Origin: Semisulcospira habei
Taxonomy: Eukaryota > Mollusca > Gastropoda > Semisulcospiridae
Direction: 5' to 3'
DNA length: 64,000 bases
Assembly (NCBI GenBank): GCA_036245525.1
Contig: BTPG01000003.1
Coordinates: 208,535,408-208,599,407, forward strand
Shown here piece by piece: positions 55,552 to 64,000 of this stretch. The stretch's first letter is position 1. Each line of letters begins with the position of its first letter. Both the position numbers and the translations under genes were made by a program. A model generated the notes under the pieces. The model was not told the DNA's origin. It saw only the letters and a list, made by a program, of their open reading frames with translations, and made no database searches.

Positions 55552-55615
55552 CTGACAGTCTCACATAATCTCTCAATGCAAACTCGGTCCTTTTAAGGAC
55601 CAAAGAGACTGTCAG
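55552..55615 (+). ncRNA. Nested stem-loop with histone-type core
   Basis: Outer arms CTGACAGTCTC (55552-55562) and GAGACTGTCAG (55605-55615) are perfectly complementary. Inside, GGTCCTTTTAAGGACC (55586-55601) fits the metazoan histone mRNA 3' stem-loop (GGYYYU, 4-base loop, ARRRCC). No histone coding sequence is adjacent. Confidence 0.6.
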
Positions 55616-55802
55616 AAAAGCCGTGACCCTCCACCGCCGACGAGCTCATCTTTGGGTTGGCATACCCTTGGTATTAATACCGATAGTCACTCGCCGCGAC
55701 ACTAAATAATTTTTAAAAGAAACTAGAGTCTCTCTAGCCAAACGTTATCCAGTAACTCTTTACAGAGACTAGCAAAAGTCTAATTTCCTGGAGACTGGCC
55801 CG

Positions 55803-57060
55803 CACGGAGGCCAACTGTACGGCCTCCCTGATCGGGTTCTTATCCTCGGAGTCTTCGGGGAACGAGACCGTGGAGGAAACTTCCTTCTCCCCGGCCTCAA
55901 ACCAGGACGACTCCAGCACTCCTTCAAGGAAAAGGAGAAAAAAGCGTAGAGCTAAGAGCAAGCGCGCGAGGTCCTCCCCTCACCTTGACAATCTCTCACC
56001 ATCAGCCACACTCACAAATGAGCTGGCTGATGCACCTAACTCCCCAGACATCATTGCACAAAAAGATGCCTCGGGAGCTCATAGGACCTCCCCCCCCCCC
56101 CCCGCCCCCCACTAGAAGAACCGTCACCGGAGAAATTCCTCTCTCCTGGTCTTAGCCCAAATTTAACTAGCACCAGGGAAAAACCCGCCGGGCTTCTGTC
56201 ACTTCTCAGAGCGACCTACCGCCGCTGCTCATAGACGGGTCTTTTATACCCGTCGATGAGACGGATAACGGAAACGTAGACCTCTACCAAACTGTCAAAA
56301 GAAAAAAACAAAACAAATTTCAACCTAAACGTACAAAGAGCGACGAGCGACCCAGTCACGAACCAATTGCGGAGCCGGCACTACCCGTCTCCGCAATCAT
56401 GGCATCCTGCAGCCTCACCTTTGTGACTGCGCAGGAGTGGCTTCCTCGGAGCTCACGCTCAGAAGTAGGAAACCGAGACATGTGGATAGTCGCGTGCCCA
56501 AACAAAAGATCGCAAAAACTCCTGGCTAGTAGAACTAATGTCGGTGGCGCGGCGGTCGAGTGCACCATTCCCACCCCCAAGATGGTGGGGGTGGTGCACG
56601 GAATCCCACTCCCCGACAAGCTAGACCAGATAAGAACTTCCCTATCCTCTCAAGGATTCACTACAAACATCTCTAGACTGATCAATAAGGATAACTCCCT
56701 CTCTAGAGCCATCAAAATATAATTTTTCAACCTGACCAAACTCCCCCCCCCCCCCACCCCCAAGATAAAGATTGGTGTTGTGATGCTGCCCGTTGAGCCG
56801 TACGCATCCTCTGCCTCGCACTGCACCAAGTGCTGCAAACTGGATCACACGGCTCAACTGTGCAGGTCAAAACACCAAATCTGTGTCAGGTGCGGCAGTC
56901 AAAAACATCTCAGGACTGCCTGCCCAGACAATGTCCCACCAAAACGTGTAAACTGCGGCGGCGCTCATAGCACCGCCTATCAAAAATGTCCCCAATTATT
57001 CCTCTACCGAGAAGCCAACCGAAAACGTAACAAAGATTACATCCCCTACTAAGAGGCCGT
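55803..57060 (+). pseudogene. ORF1 (Gag-like, zinc knuckles) of element I
   Basis: A basic N-terminal block (SRKRRKKRRAKSKRARSS, about 55925-55980) is followed after a poly(C) frameshift by IDGSFIPVDETDNG and TAQEWLPRSSRSE. A stop at 56720 and a C-run near 56750 precede the knuckles CTKCCKLDHTAQLC and CVRCGSQKHLRTAC (both CX2CX4HX4C). A third, NCGGAHSTAYQKC, has lost its first Cys. It would bind element RNA if intact. Confidence 0.75.
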
Positions 57061-57266
57061 CAGGAGGGCCCAACTTCAAATTCAAATGAAAAGCAAGCCA
57101 CCCCAACCCCCCCACCCCGCCCCCCCCCCCTGAACTAGATAAATCCGCCTGGATCCAGCCAAAGCCAACCCGTAAACCATCCTCCCCCCCTCCCCCCGTT
57201 CCAGCAAACAAAGCGCTAGGCTACAAAATCAAACCCCCAAGGACAAAACAAAACAGACCAACACCG

Positions 57267-59868
57267 TTTTTTTCTTGGCTTGACTTCGCGAACGAAGATT
57301 TTATAGGAGTTGCCCACGACGTCTGCAGGCTTGTTCGTGGCTGCGGAGGCCAATCCGAGACAGGCAGGTTCGACCGCAGTGGCTGCAGGGGAAGGTCTGG
57401 CCAGGGTTCTGAGCTGCGGCATCTCTGTTTTTTCTCCTGAGCCGCTTGTCCTTAAGGCTAGCTCTGCGAGAGTCCTCAAAGGAGACAGCTGCCTTGTAAA
57501 TGGTGGAGCGCCAGGTGTCACGGTCCGCAGCAAGCGAAGACCACTGGTGGTGGTCGATTTGGCAGGCACTAAGTGACTTCTTGAGACAGTCTTTGTATCT
57601 CTTCTTTGGTGCCCCTCTGTCACGGTGTCCAGTAGCAAGCTCGCCGAACAGGGTGATCTTTGGTAAGCGATGATCCTCCATCCTGGAGACATGCCCCGCT
57701 CAGCGGAGCTGTGTCCGCAGCAGCAAAGCCTCGATGCTCACAGTTTCAGCCTGTTCAAGGATCTCGACGTTGGTGACATAGTCACTCCAGTGAATGCCCA
57801 GGATGGTACGCAGGCAGCGCTGGTGGAAGCGTTCGAGGAGTCGTAGTTGGCTGCGGTAGAGGGCCCAGGACTCGGAACCATACAGCAGGGTGGTGAGGAC
57901 CACAGCTCTGTACACGCTGATCTTGGTGCCTGTTTTCAGCTGTTGATTGTGCCACACCCGCTTGAAAAGTCGCCCGAAAGCACTGTTCGCTTTTGCCAGC
58001 CTGCTGTCAAGCTTCTTGTCCAGCTTGGCGTCCGACGTGATAATGCAGCCAAGGTAAGTAAACTGGTGCACTGACTTTAGTTCAGACTCGCTAATGGTGA
58101 TGTGAGGAGGGCGATACACTGTCTTGGGTGCCGGCTGATGGAGGACCTCTGTCTTTTTCAGACTGACCTCGAGTCCAAAGAGCTGGGCAGCATCTGCGAA
58201 GCAAGACGTGATGCGCTGCAGGGCTCTCTCTGTGTGTGCAACGAGGGCAGCATCATCAGCAAAAAGCAGCTCACGAATCAGTTGGTCTAGGGTTTTCGTG
58301 TGGGCCTGCAGTCGTCTGAGGTTGAACAGGCTGCCATCGAGACGATACCTGATGTACACTGCATCGTCATCATCGAGGTCCACTGTGGCCTGCTTCAACA
58401 TCATGCTAAAAAAGATGGTGAAGAGGGTCGGTGCCAGCACGCAGCCCTGCTTTACGCCGTTGAGAATAGGGAATGGTTCTGAGAGGTCATTGTTGAGTCT
58501 GACCTGGCCTTGCTGGTCCTCGTGTAGCTGGACAATCATGTTGAGGAACTTTGGGGGACAGCCAAGTCGCTCCAGGATCTGCCACATGCCTTGCCTGCTC
58601 ACAGTGTCGAACGCTTTTGTTAGGTCGACAAATGTTACGTACAGCCATTTGTTCTGCTCGCGGCACTTCTCCTGTAGCTGTCTCAGCACAAAGACCATAT
58701 CGGTGGTGCTCCTGTTTGCTCTGAAGCCACACTGGCCCTCTGGGAGTTGGTCTTCAGCGATGGCAGGTACCAGCCGATTCAGGAGCAGCCTTGCAAGGAT
58801 TTTCCCAGCAATGGACAGCAGGGTAATTCCCCGATAGTTGGAACAGTCAGACTTCTCGCCTTTGTTCTTGTACAGGGTGATAACGACTGCGTCACGGAGA
58901 TCTTTTGGTAGTGTTCCTTCCTCCCAGCAGCAGAGAAAGAGGTCATGGAGCTTGTTGTGCAGTGCTGTGCCTCCATGTTTCCAGATCTCTGGCGGTATTC
59001 CATCAATGCCTGCTGCTTTGCCACTCTTGAGCTGGTGGATGGCTGTGAGGGTCTCTTCAGCGGTGGGCGGTTCGTCCAATTCAACCTTTACTGGGAGGTG
59101 TGGGATTTGTAGGACGACTGCTTCTTGAACAGTGCGCTCAGCGCTGAAGAGGCTCTGAAAGTATTCCGACCAGCGGTTCAAGATGGAGGTATTATCTGTG
59201 AGGAGTGCCTGGCCATTCGCGCTTCGCAGGGGACTTTGTACCAGGTGCCTGGGGCCATACACTGCTTTCAGTGCTTCGTAGAAGCCCCTGTAGTCACCAT
59301 TGTCAGCACAAAGCTGGGTCCTCTGTGCAAGTCTGGTCCACCACTCATTCTGGAGATATCTGAGCTTGCGCTGGAGACTGCTGCAGACGAGGCGGAAGGC
59401 AGACTTCTTCACAGGGCAGGAAGGCTGGGCTAGGTGGGCCTGATGGGCGGCTCTTATTTTTTGCTAGGTGTTCCTGGATCTCTACATCGTTTTCGTCAAA
59501 CCAGTCTTTGTTCTTCTTTCTGGCGAAACCCAAGACTTCTGCAGAGGATTTTGCAATAGCAGTTTTCAGTTGTTCCCAAAGTGTTTCAGGGGAGGAGTCT
59601 ACTGGGTCCGCTGTGTCTTTGAGCCTGCGCTGTAAATCTGTCTGAAAGGCAGCTTTCACATCGTCACGCTGAAGGCTGGCAATATCAAGCTTTTTCTTGG
59701 GGGGCCCCCATTTCTTGGGTTTTGGCTTGAAGTGGAGCCTGAGTTTGCAGCGGACAAGGCGGTGGTCAGTGTGGCACTCTGCGCTGGGCATCACTCTGGT
59801 GAGGAGGACGTCACTGCGGTCCCTCTGACGCACTAGGACATAGTCGATAAGGTGCCAGTGTTTGGAGC
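57267..59868 (-). mobile_element. Rex3-like RTE retrotransposon J, 5'-truncated
   Basis: Target duplication GACCAACACCG (57256-57266) and GACCAACGCCG (59869-59879), 10 of 11 identical. The minus strand ends in a short A run after AAGCCAAG. Truncation falls inside the endonuclease. It lies inside element I. Confidence 0.88.
57301..59868 (-). pseudogene. Rex3-like ORF: endonuclease end, RT and C-terminal zinc finger
   Basis: Endonuclease end: HWHLIDYVLVRQRDRSDV and ECHTDHRLV. RT (59412-57700): GIDGIPPEIWKHGG, NYRGITLLSIAGKILAR, FVDLTKAFDTVSRQG, GVKQGCVLAPTLF, LLFADDAAL, LLYGSESWALYRSQ. A TGA at 57698-57700 replaces the Trp of the usual LRWAGH block. The frame then continues with PKKRYKDCLKKSL and a zinc finger CSHCGRTCLSRIGLRSHE, ending at 57301. 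A frame change near 59420 separates the endonuclease from RT. Confidence 0.87.
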
Positions 59869-60349
59869 GACCAACGCCGTATTAGTAAAAAAAACACCCC
59901 AGCTAAACGCACCTACCGTGACGCCGTAGCCCCCACAACAGCTCAGAGCACCCCCAAATTAACACACCCCTCCCCCCACCGAAAACTCCCCAATAAGAGT
60001 ACAAAGTCGCAGGCAGCTAGATTTCTCCACCCACGAAGTGAATACCGACCTGTCCCCAAAAAGCACTAGAGAACATCTCAAACCCACATGCTAGCAGATA
60101 TTCAGCATAACATGCAAATGTTCATCTCCGCCGTTTCCCGAGGCAAATTTCACGAGATACTAAAAGCAATTCTCCAATTAAACCAACTAGTAGTCACCAT
60201 CATAATATCCATACAACAAAATACCCCCTCCTCCCCCGCAGGAGTAAGCCAGACAGAAAGACCCCAATATGGTGTCAATCTCTCCCCTCTAAACTTGATT
60301 TCCTTCCAGCCTCCCCTACGATAGAAACGTACACAAATCCACACCAAGC

Positions 60350-61817
60350 CTTAAAATAATTCAATAGAACTGCAGGTCAATCATCATAACTGTCCGCAAT
60401 TCATTAATTGTCTAAATGCAACAACCCCCGAAATGATCTGCCTTCAATCCCTATATACCGTAAAAACTAAACTCCCACACATAACTGGTTACTACTACCC
60501 CCCTATTACTGTAATAAATAGTAAATCCACTAATAAAATATTCACTGCTACCTACATTCAGCTATAAATAGCACATGCATATCTCCCATCCCCAGTTACC
60601 CTCCACCCATCTAATCCGATTTACAGTAACTATATAAAATTAAAACTTCCCCACTCAACTAAAGAAATTAAAATAATAAATACCTACTACTCACAAACCA
60701 GATAGGTGAGGCTAGCGCTGGCAGAATTGTCAGTACTCAAATCAAAGGGAATCACAGCGCTGGACAGACAACAGTTAGATCCCCTGCCCCCGCCTAGCAG
60801 GCACCCAATCGCCAGCCCACAGAGAAATACGCAGGTATAGAATAAGACAATCATTTCCATCCTCAAAAGAATGGATCAGGTCTCTTATATAACCCATGTC
60901 TTTCTCCGGAACTTAGGAAGTAGGCAGGAGAAACATACATACACAAACATGAAGGTGCGCTACTATATGTGGTCGGGTAAATACTCTGATTTCCCACAGA
61001 TTTAAATACCTACGCCCCCAAATCAGTATCCCCCTCTGGACTAGAATGGCTGAGTGCCCTGGAGGGTGACGGATGGATAGTCCTAGGTGACCTACACATC
61101 CACCACCCACTATGGCACCCAGACCTCCTACAACACCAGGAAAATGCGCAGCATCAGGCGGAAGACATCTTGAAATCTAACCTCCTCATAGCTAACACAG
61201 GACACTTTACTAGAATTCCCAAATTACCCACCCATAATCCTACAGCAATAGCCTTCACACTAATTTCCCCTAACCTCTTTGCCGAATCAAACTGGACGGT
61301 AGGAGACGACCCCCTGGGCAGTGACCACCTCCCAATTACCATCCAAACAGATATTTACAAAACCAACCCCCCAACTACAAACTCACACAATAAAGGAACA
61401 TTTTTATATGAGAAAGCAGATTGGCCGCTTTACCAAAACTTAATAAAAAATAATATACAAAAAGTAGACCCACAAGACATAAACACCTATTGTACTTGTC
61501 TTACCAAATTAATAATAAACTCTGCAGAAAATGCCATCCCCCGTAGCAACGGCACTCCACCCGGAAAGCCTGCAAACCCCTGGTGGGACGACGCATGCGC
61601 CATAGCTGTCAAAAACAAAAACAAAAACACCTATAATGTATGGAAAAAGCATAGAACTGTTCCTAACCATCAAGCCATGAAGCTAGCTAATATGGAATGT
61701 AACCAAATTATAGCCCAAGCCAAATTAGCCCACCTCACCCTCCAAATAAAAAATGAAATTCACTCACCCACTGATGCTAACAAGGCCTGGAAACTAGTCA
61801 AAAAAAATAAAAAATAA
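60350..61817 (+). pseudogene. Endonuclease and linker of element I, broken
   Basis: QWNCRSIITNCPQFINCLN-type sequence (about 60375) marks the endonuclease start. NTYAPKSVSPSG and WIVLGDLHIHHPLWHP follow (about 61000-61125; GDL in place of GDF). LGSDHLPITIQ (about 61315) is the His-containing end motif. The open part at 61170-61817 continues through NPWWDDACAIAVKNKNK. Stops separate the pieces. Confidence 0.75.
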
Positions 61818-61985
61818 CTATATTCCCTATCCGGTGCCGTTGGTATCATATGGACAGAAATACTGAACAGACCAAGAAAAAGCTGACCTACTGGCAGATG
61901 TATTTGCAGCGTTAGCTCCACAAATAATCTCCCTGAAAAAGCCAAAACGCATGGGATAACTGAAGAAATTAAACCCGAATATAGC

Positions 61986-62022
61986 GACTGCACACCCCCC
62001 CACCCCCCCCCCCCCCCCCCCG
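61986..62022. repeat. C-rich homopolymer tract
   Basis: Runs of C broken by single A bases within the decayed element I. Confidence 0.85.
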
Positions 62023-62149
62023 TCCCAACCCCCAACCCTCAGATAACCATCTACCCATCAACCTCCCCTTTTTCTGCTAAGTAATTCAAAACCGTACTTA
62101 CCCAAATAATAGCCACTAAAACCACCCCAGGGCTTGACGGCTTAAACAT

Positions 62150-62265
62150 TTTTATCAGATACATGTAATGATGTATCATCAGCAAATAGTTCACAGTTTG
62201 TGTCAGGGTGTGATATTGACAGTGGAAGGTCATTTATAAAGATATTGAATAATAACGGCCCTAGT
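62150..62265 (-). pseudogene. CR1 RT fragment (FADD region), minus strand
   Basis: It encodes GPLLFNIFINDLPLSIS and LFADDTSLHVSDKN, nearest to element D. A 22-bp unit (ATAACGGCCCTAGTGA plus A run) is repeated in tandem at 62253-62299, at the junction to the opposite-strand CR1 K. Confidence 0.8.
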
Positions 62266-62304
62266 GAAAAAAAAATAACGGCCCTAGTGAGAAAAAAAAA
62301 CCGA

Positions 62305-63067
62305 AAATGATTCCTCTTAGCAAGTATCACCTTTTAAACAAGGGTGTGGTTATGTATAAAATCTGGAATGAGATTCACCCAGAATATTGATGTAAGCTCT
62401 TTACCAAGGCAAGTTCAGGTTATTCTATTTCAAGACGAAACTTTATTACACATCGCCCCAGGATAGATATATTTAAAACCAGTGTATCTTTCTCAGGCGC
62501 ATATTTCTGGAACAAACAGCCTACATGTATAACACACGCTAGCTCCCTCTCCTCTTTCAAGGAATGCCTCCTCAAGTACTTGTCTGCTGATACATAATCT
62601 ACCACAAGTATCCGTATCAAACATGTGCTTATCGTATAATCAGTGCATGCTGCCGCATGGTTTGTACATACTAATAATAATTGCCTAATTACATAATTCA
62701 AGTTTCTATTATGATCCAAATATTTTTGCTATCTGAAGTGAATTTTCACTATGATCCAAATGATTTGCTTCGTATATAGGTCAAGTTATCATTAGCGCGT
62801 GTCTGTGTGTGCGCGCGAACGTGTATGTGTGTGCGCGCGTTGAGTGTACTTTTTGTTTTTCGTTTGTTTTTGTATGATCGAATGAATGAATGAATTGTGT
62901 TTAATGTCACTTCATGTTTAATGTCTCCTAATTTTTCTTTGTGTAACTTGATACTATTAGTATTACAATTATTATCCTGTGTTTGTAGAGTAGCAACGGC
63001 AAGTATGAAAATTGGCACACGCGCTAATTACTTCATTCGTTGAGAATTTTCATTTCATTTCATTTCA

Positions 63068-63074
<7 letters not shown>
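62305..63074 (+). mobile_element. CR1-clade fragment K (ORF2 end and 3' UTR)
   Basis: YHLLNKGVVMYKIWNEIHPEY, a TGA, then CKLFTKASSGYS and ECLLKYLSADT match the C-terminus of element B closely. The 3' UTR with GT/GC alternation and the TTTCA tail also match B. The tail runs straight into (TC)n at 63075. One stop codon (62388-62390). Confidence 0.88.

Positions 63075-63148
<74 letters not shown>
63075..63148. repeat. (TC)n microsatellite at the 3' end of CR1 K
   Basis: Near-perfect TC, starting at the end of the CR1 tail. Confidence 0.95.
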
Positions 63149-63152
<4 letters not shown>

Positions 63153-64000
63153 CTTCGGAGCAAGGCGCATCATAACATCGCTCCGTCTTCAGTGCCAATT
63201 GTGTTCGCAATGTTTGGTTGTGATGTGAGATTTTTGCCCCAGTGACTTGTGATAGTAACTTCTACTGGACTGTGGTTTTTCATTTGTGTGACTTTCATAT
63301 TTCGGGAGTTATTAACCTTTCATTTCTTCATCATTGTTTCTGTTGGGTACTTCGAGCCGTGGGACATGGACTCTTTGCTTCTGTTTCACTTGGCGCCAGC
63401 CTGGCGTGCCGGCCGTAAGTAACCAGCTGCGTTATCTCATTAGTATCGGCTTACTCACCCTGGGTCTGGCCTTTGCTCAAGCCGCTTTTCCAGAAACCAG
63501 TGTCAGAGTTGGGAGATGTTTATAAACCTTGACAGGCGAGATAACCTGAGGTCACAGACACGGTCCCTGCCGGCTGGGATGGTGATGAGTGATACTTGGA
63601 GAATGAAGAACTAAATGTTCCTAGTATTTAGAATGCTATTTATCATGCATGTTCAGAGGAGGGTGAATGGAACCAGTTTAGCTTTAGTAGAAGAAGTACA
63701 TTATAGCTGGAAGGGTCCAGAAAGCAGTATTGGGAAATAGATTTTTGGAGTGTTTTAGCTCACGCCTACTCCACAGATTTTGTAAGAGACAAATTTATTC
63801 GACTGTGTGCGTCAAAGAGCACCCGTGAGCTATCAAGGCGTGTGTGGCGTGCCGGCCTTAGCAGAGTGACCAGACCAGATCAGTAATCATCATGCCACCT
63901 CGAAAGTAGTAAGACAGCTCAGTGATGACACCATCCCTCAACCATGTCAGGCCCCAAAACCCGTTCCTTTTATGCCAAATTCCAGTGCCCACTCGAAACC
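63149..64000. other. Unassigned stretch to the window end
   Basis: No ORF with recognisable content, RNA gene or repeat. It could be intron or intergenic host DNA. Confidence 0.5.

Larger units (their letters stand above)
55616..62150 (+). mobile_element. I/Nimb-like non-LTR element I, decayed and split by element J
   Basis: A zinc-knuckle ORF1 (55803-57060) and a degraded endonuclease-RT (60350-62150) lie in order on the plus strand. Element J occupies 57267-59868 between them. C-rich runs (56092, 56744, 57120, 61986) break the frames. The RT is cut off shortly after TTPGLDGL near 62130. ORF1 with several CCHC knuckles is usual for I-type and Jockey-type elements; the exact clade is inferred. 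Confidence 0.7.

Noticed and set aside
55586..55601. Histone gene 3' end
   Set aside because: The stem-loop fits but no histone coding sequence lies upstream on either strand; kept only as a structural finding.
57847..59433. Several plus-strand ORFs of 60-209 codons
   Set aside because: Antisense shadows of the Rex3-like RT of element J.

Overview
This window is animal nuclear DNA, most likely from a marine lophotrochozoan and probably a gastropod mollusc. The reasons are the crowding of CR1, L2, RTE, I-like, Ty3/gypsy, Tc1 and piggyBac-type elements, dense CA/GA microsatellites, and host coding sequence broken by introns. The species call is inference. No bacterial gene, CRISPR array, rRNA or functional tRNA was recognised.

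Host coding content is small. Two + strand terminal exons (16-182 and 15039-15199) encode near-identical cytoplasmic tails rich in YxxL and YxN tyrosine motifs, in an ITAM-like arrangement. Each runs into a 79-bp tandem repeat whose unit junctions create the stop codon. They look like duplicated last exons of a signalling receptor whose other exons lie outside the window.

Layout. 0.3-3.2 kb: decayed CR1 element A. 3.2-5.9 kb: a 41-bp-arm hairpin, a tRNA-derived SINE, palindromes and a TTAA-flanked MITE. 5.9-9.5 kb: a 69-bp minisatellite (about 29 copies) and then an 85-bp minisatellite (about 17 copies). 9.6-15 kb: microsatellites, an L2-like 3' end, a solo LTR, and a roughly 550-bp retroposon called R1 here. 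15.4-19.4 kb: two MITEs and a Tc1 transposon. 19.8-24 kb: an RTE scrap plus CR1 element C. 25.3-32.3 kb: full-length CR1 element B with intact ORF1 (SGNH esterase) and ORF2 (endonuclease plus reverse transcriptase). 33.4-45.4 kb: an L2-like element F, broken by a gag-protease-only LTR retrotransposon (34313-39463, target duplication CTCAT) and by a near full-length RTE element E (42101-45262, 14-bp target duplication). 45.4-54.4 kb: same-orientation CR1 insertions D', D and G separated by GA microsatellites, with a second R1 copy inside D. 54.4-62.1 kb: an LTR fragment and an I/Nimb-like element split by a Rex3-like RTE (J). 62.1-63.15 kb: CR1 fragments ending in a TC microsatellite. The last 850 bp is unassigned.

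The strongest unexplained pattern is that six of seven CR1 3' ends adjoin (TC)n, read on the element's own sense strand. In three elements the 5' side is also (TC)n. This suggests a CR1 lineage that integrates into TC/GA microsatellites in a fixed orientation and can build arrays there. Other notable items are the ITAM exon with self-made stop codons, the gag-protease LTR element carrying a tail-only poly(T) insertion, R1 with two exact 10-bp target duplications, and a histone-type stem-loop in the leader of a non-LTR element.
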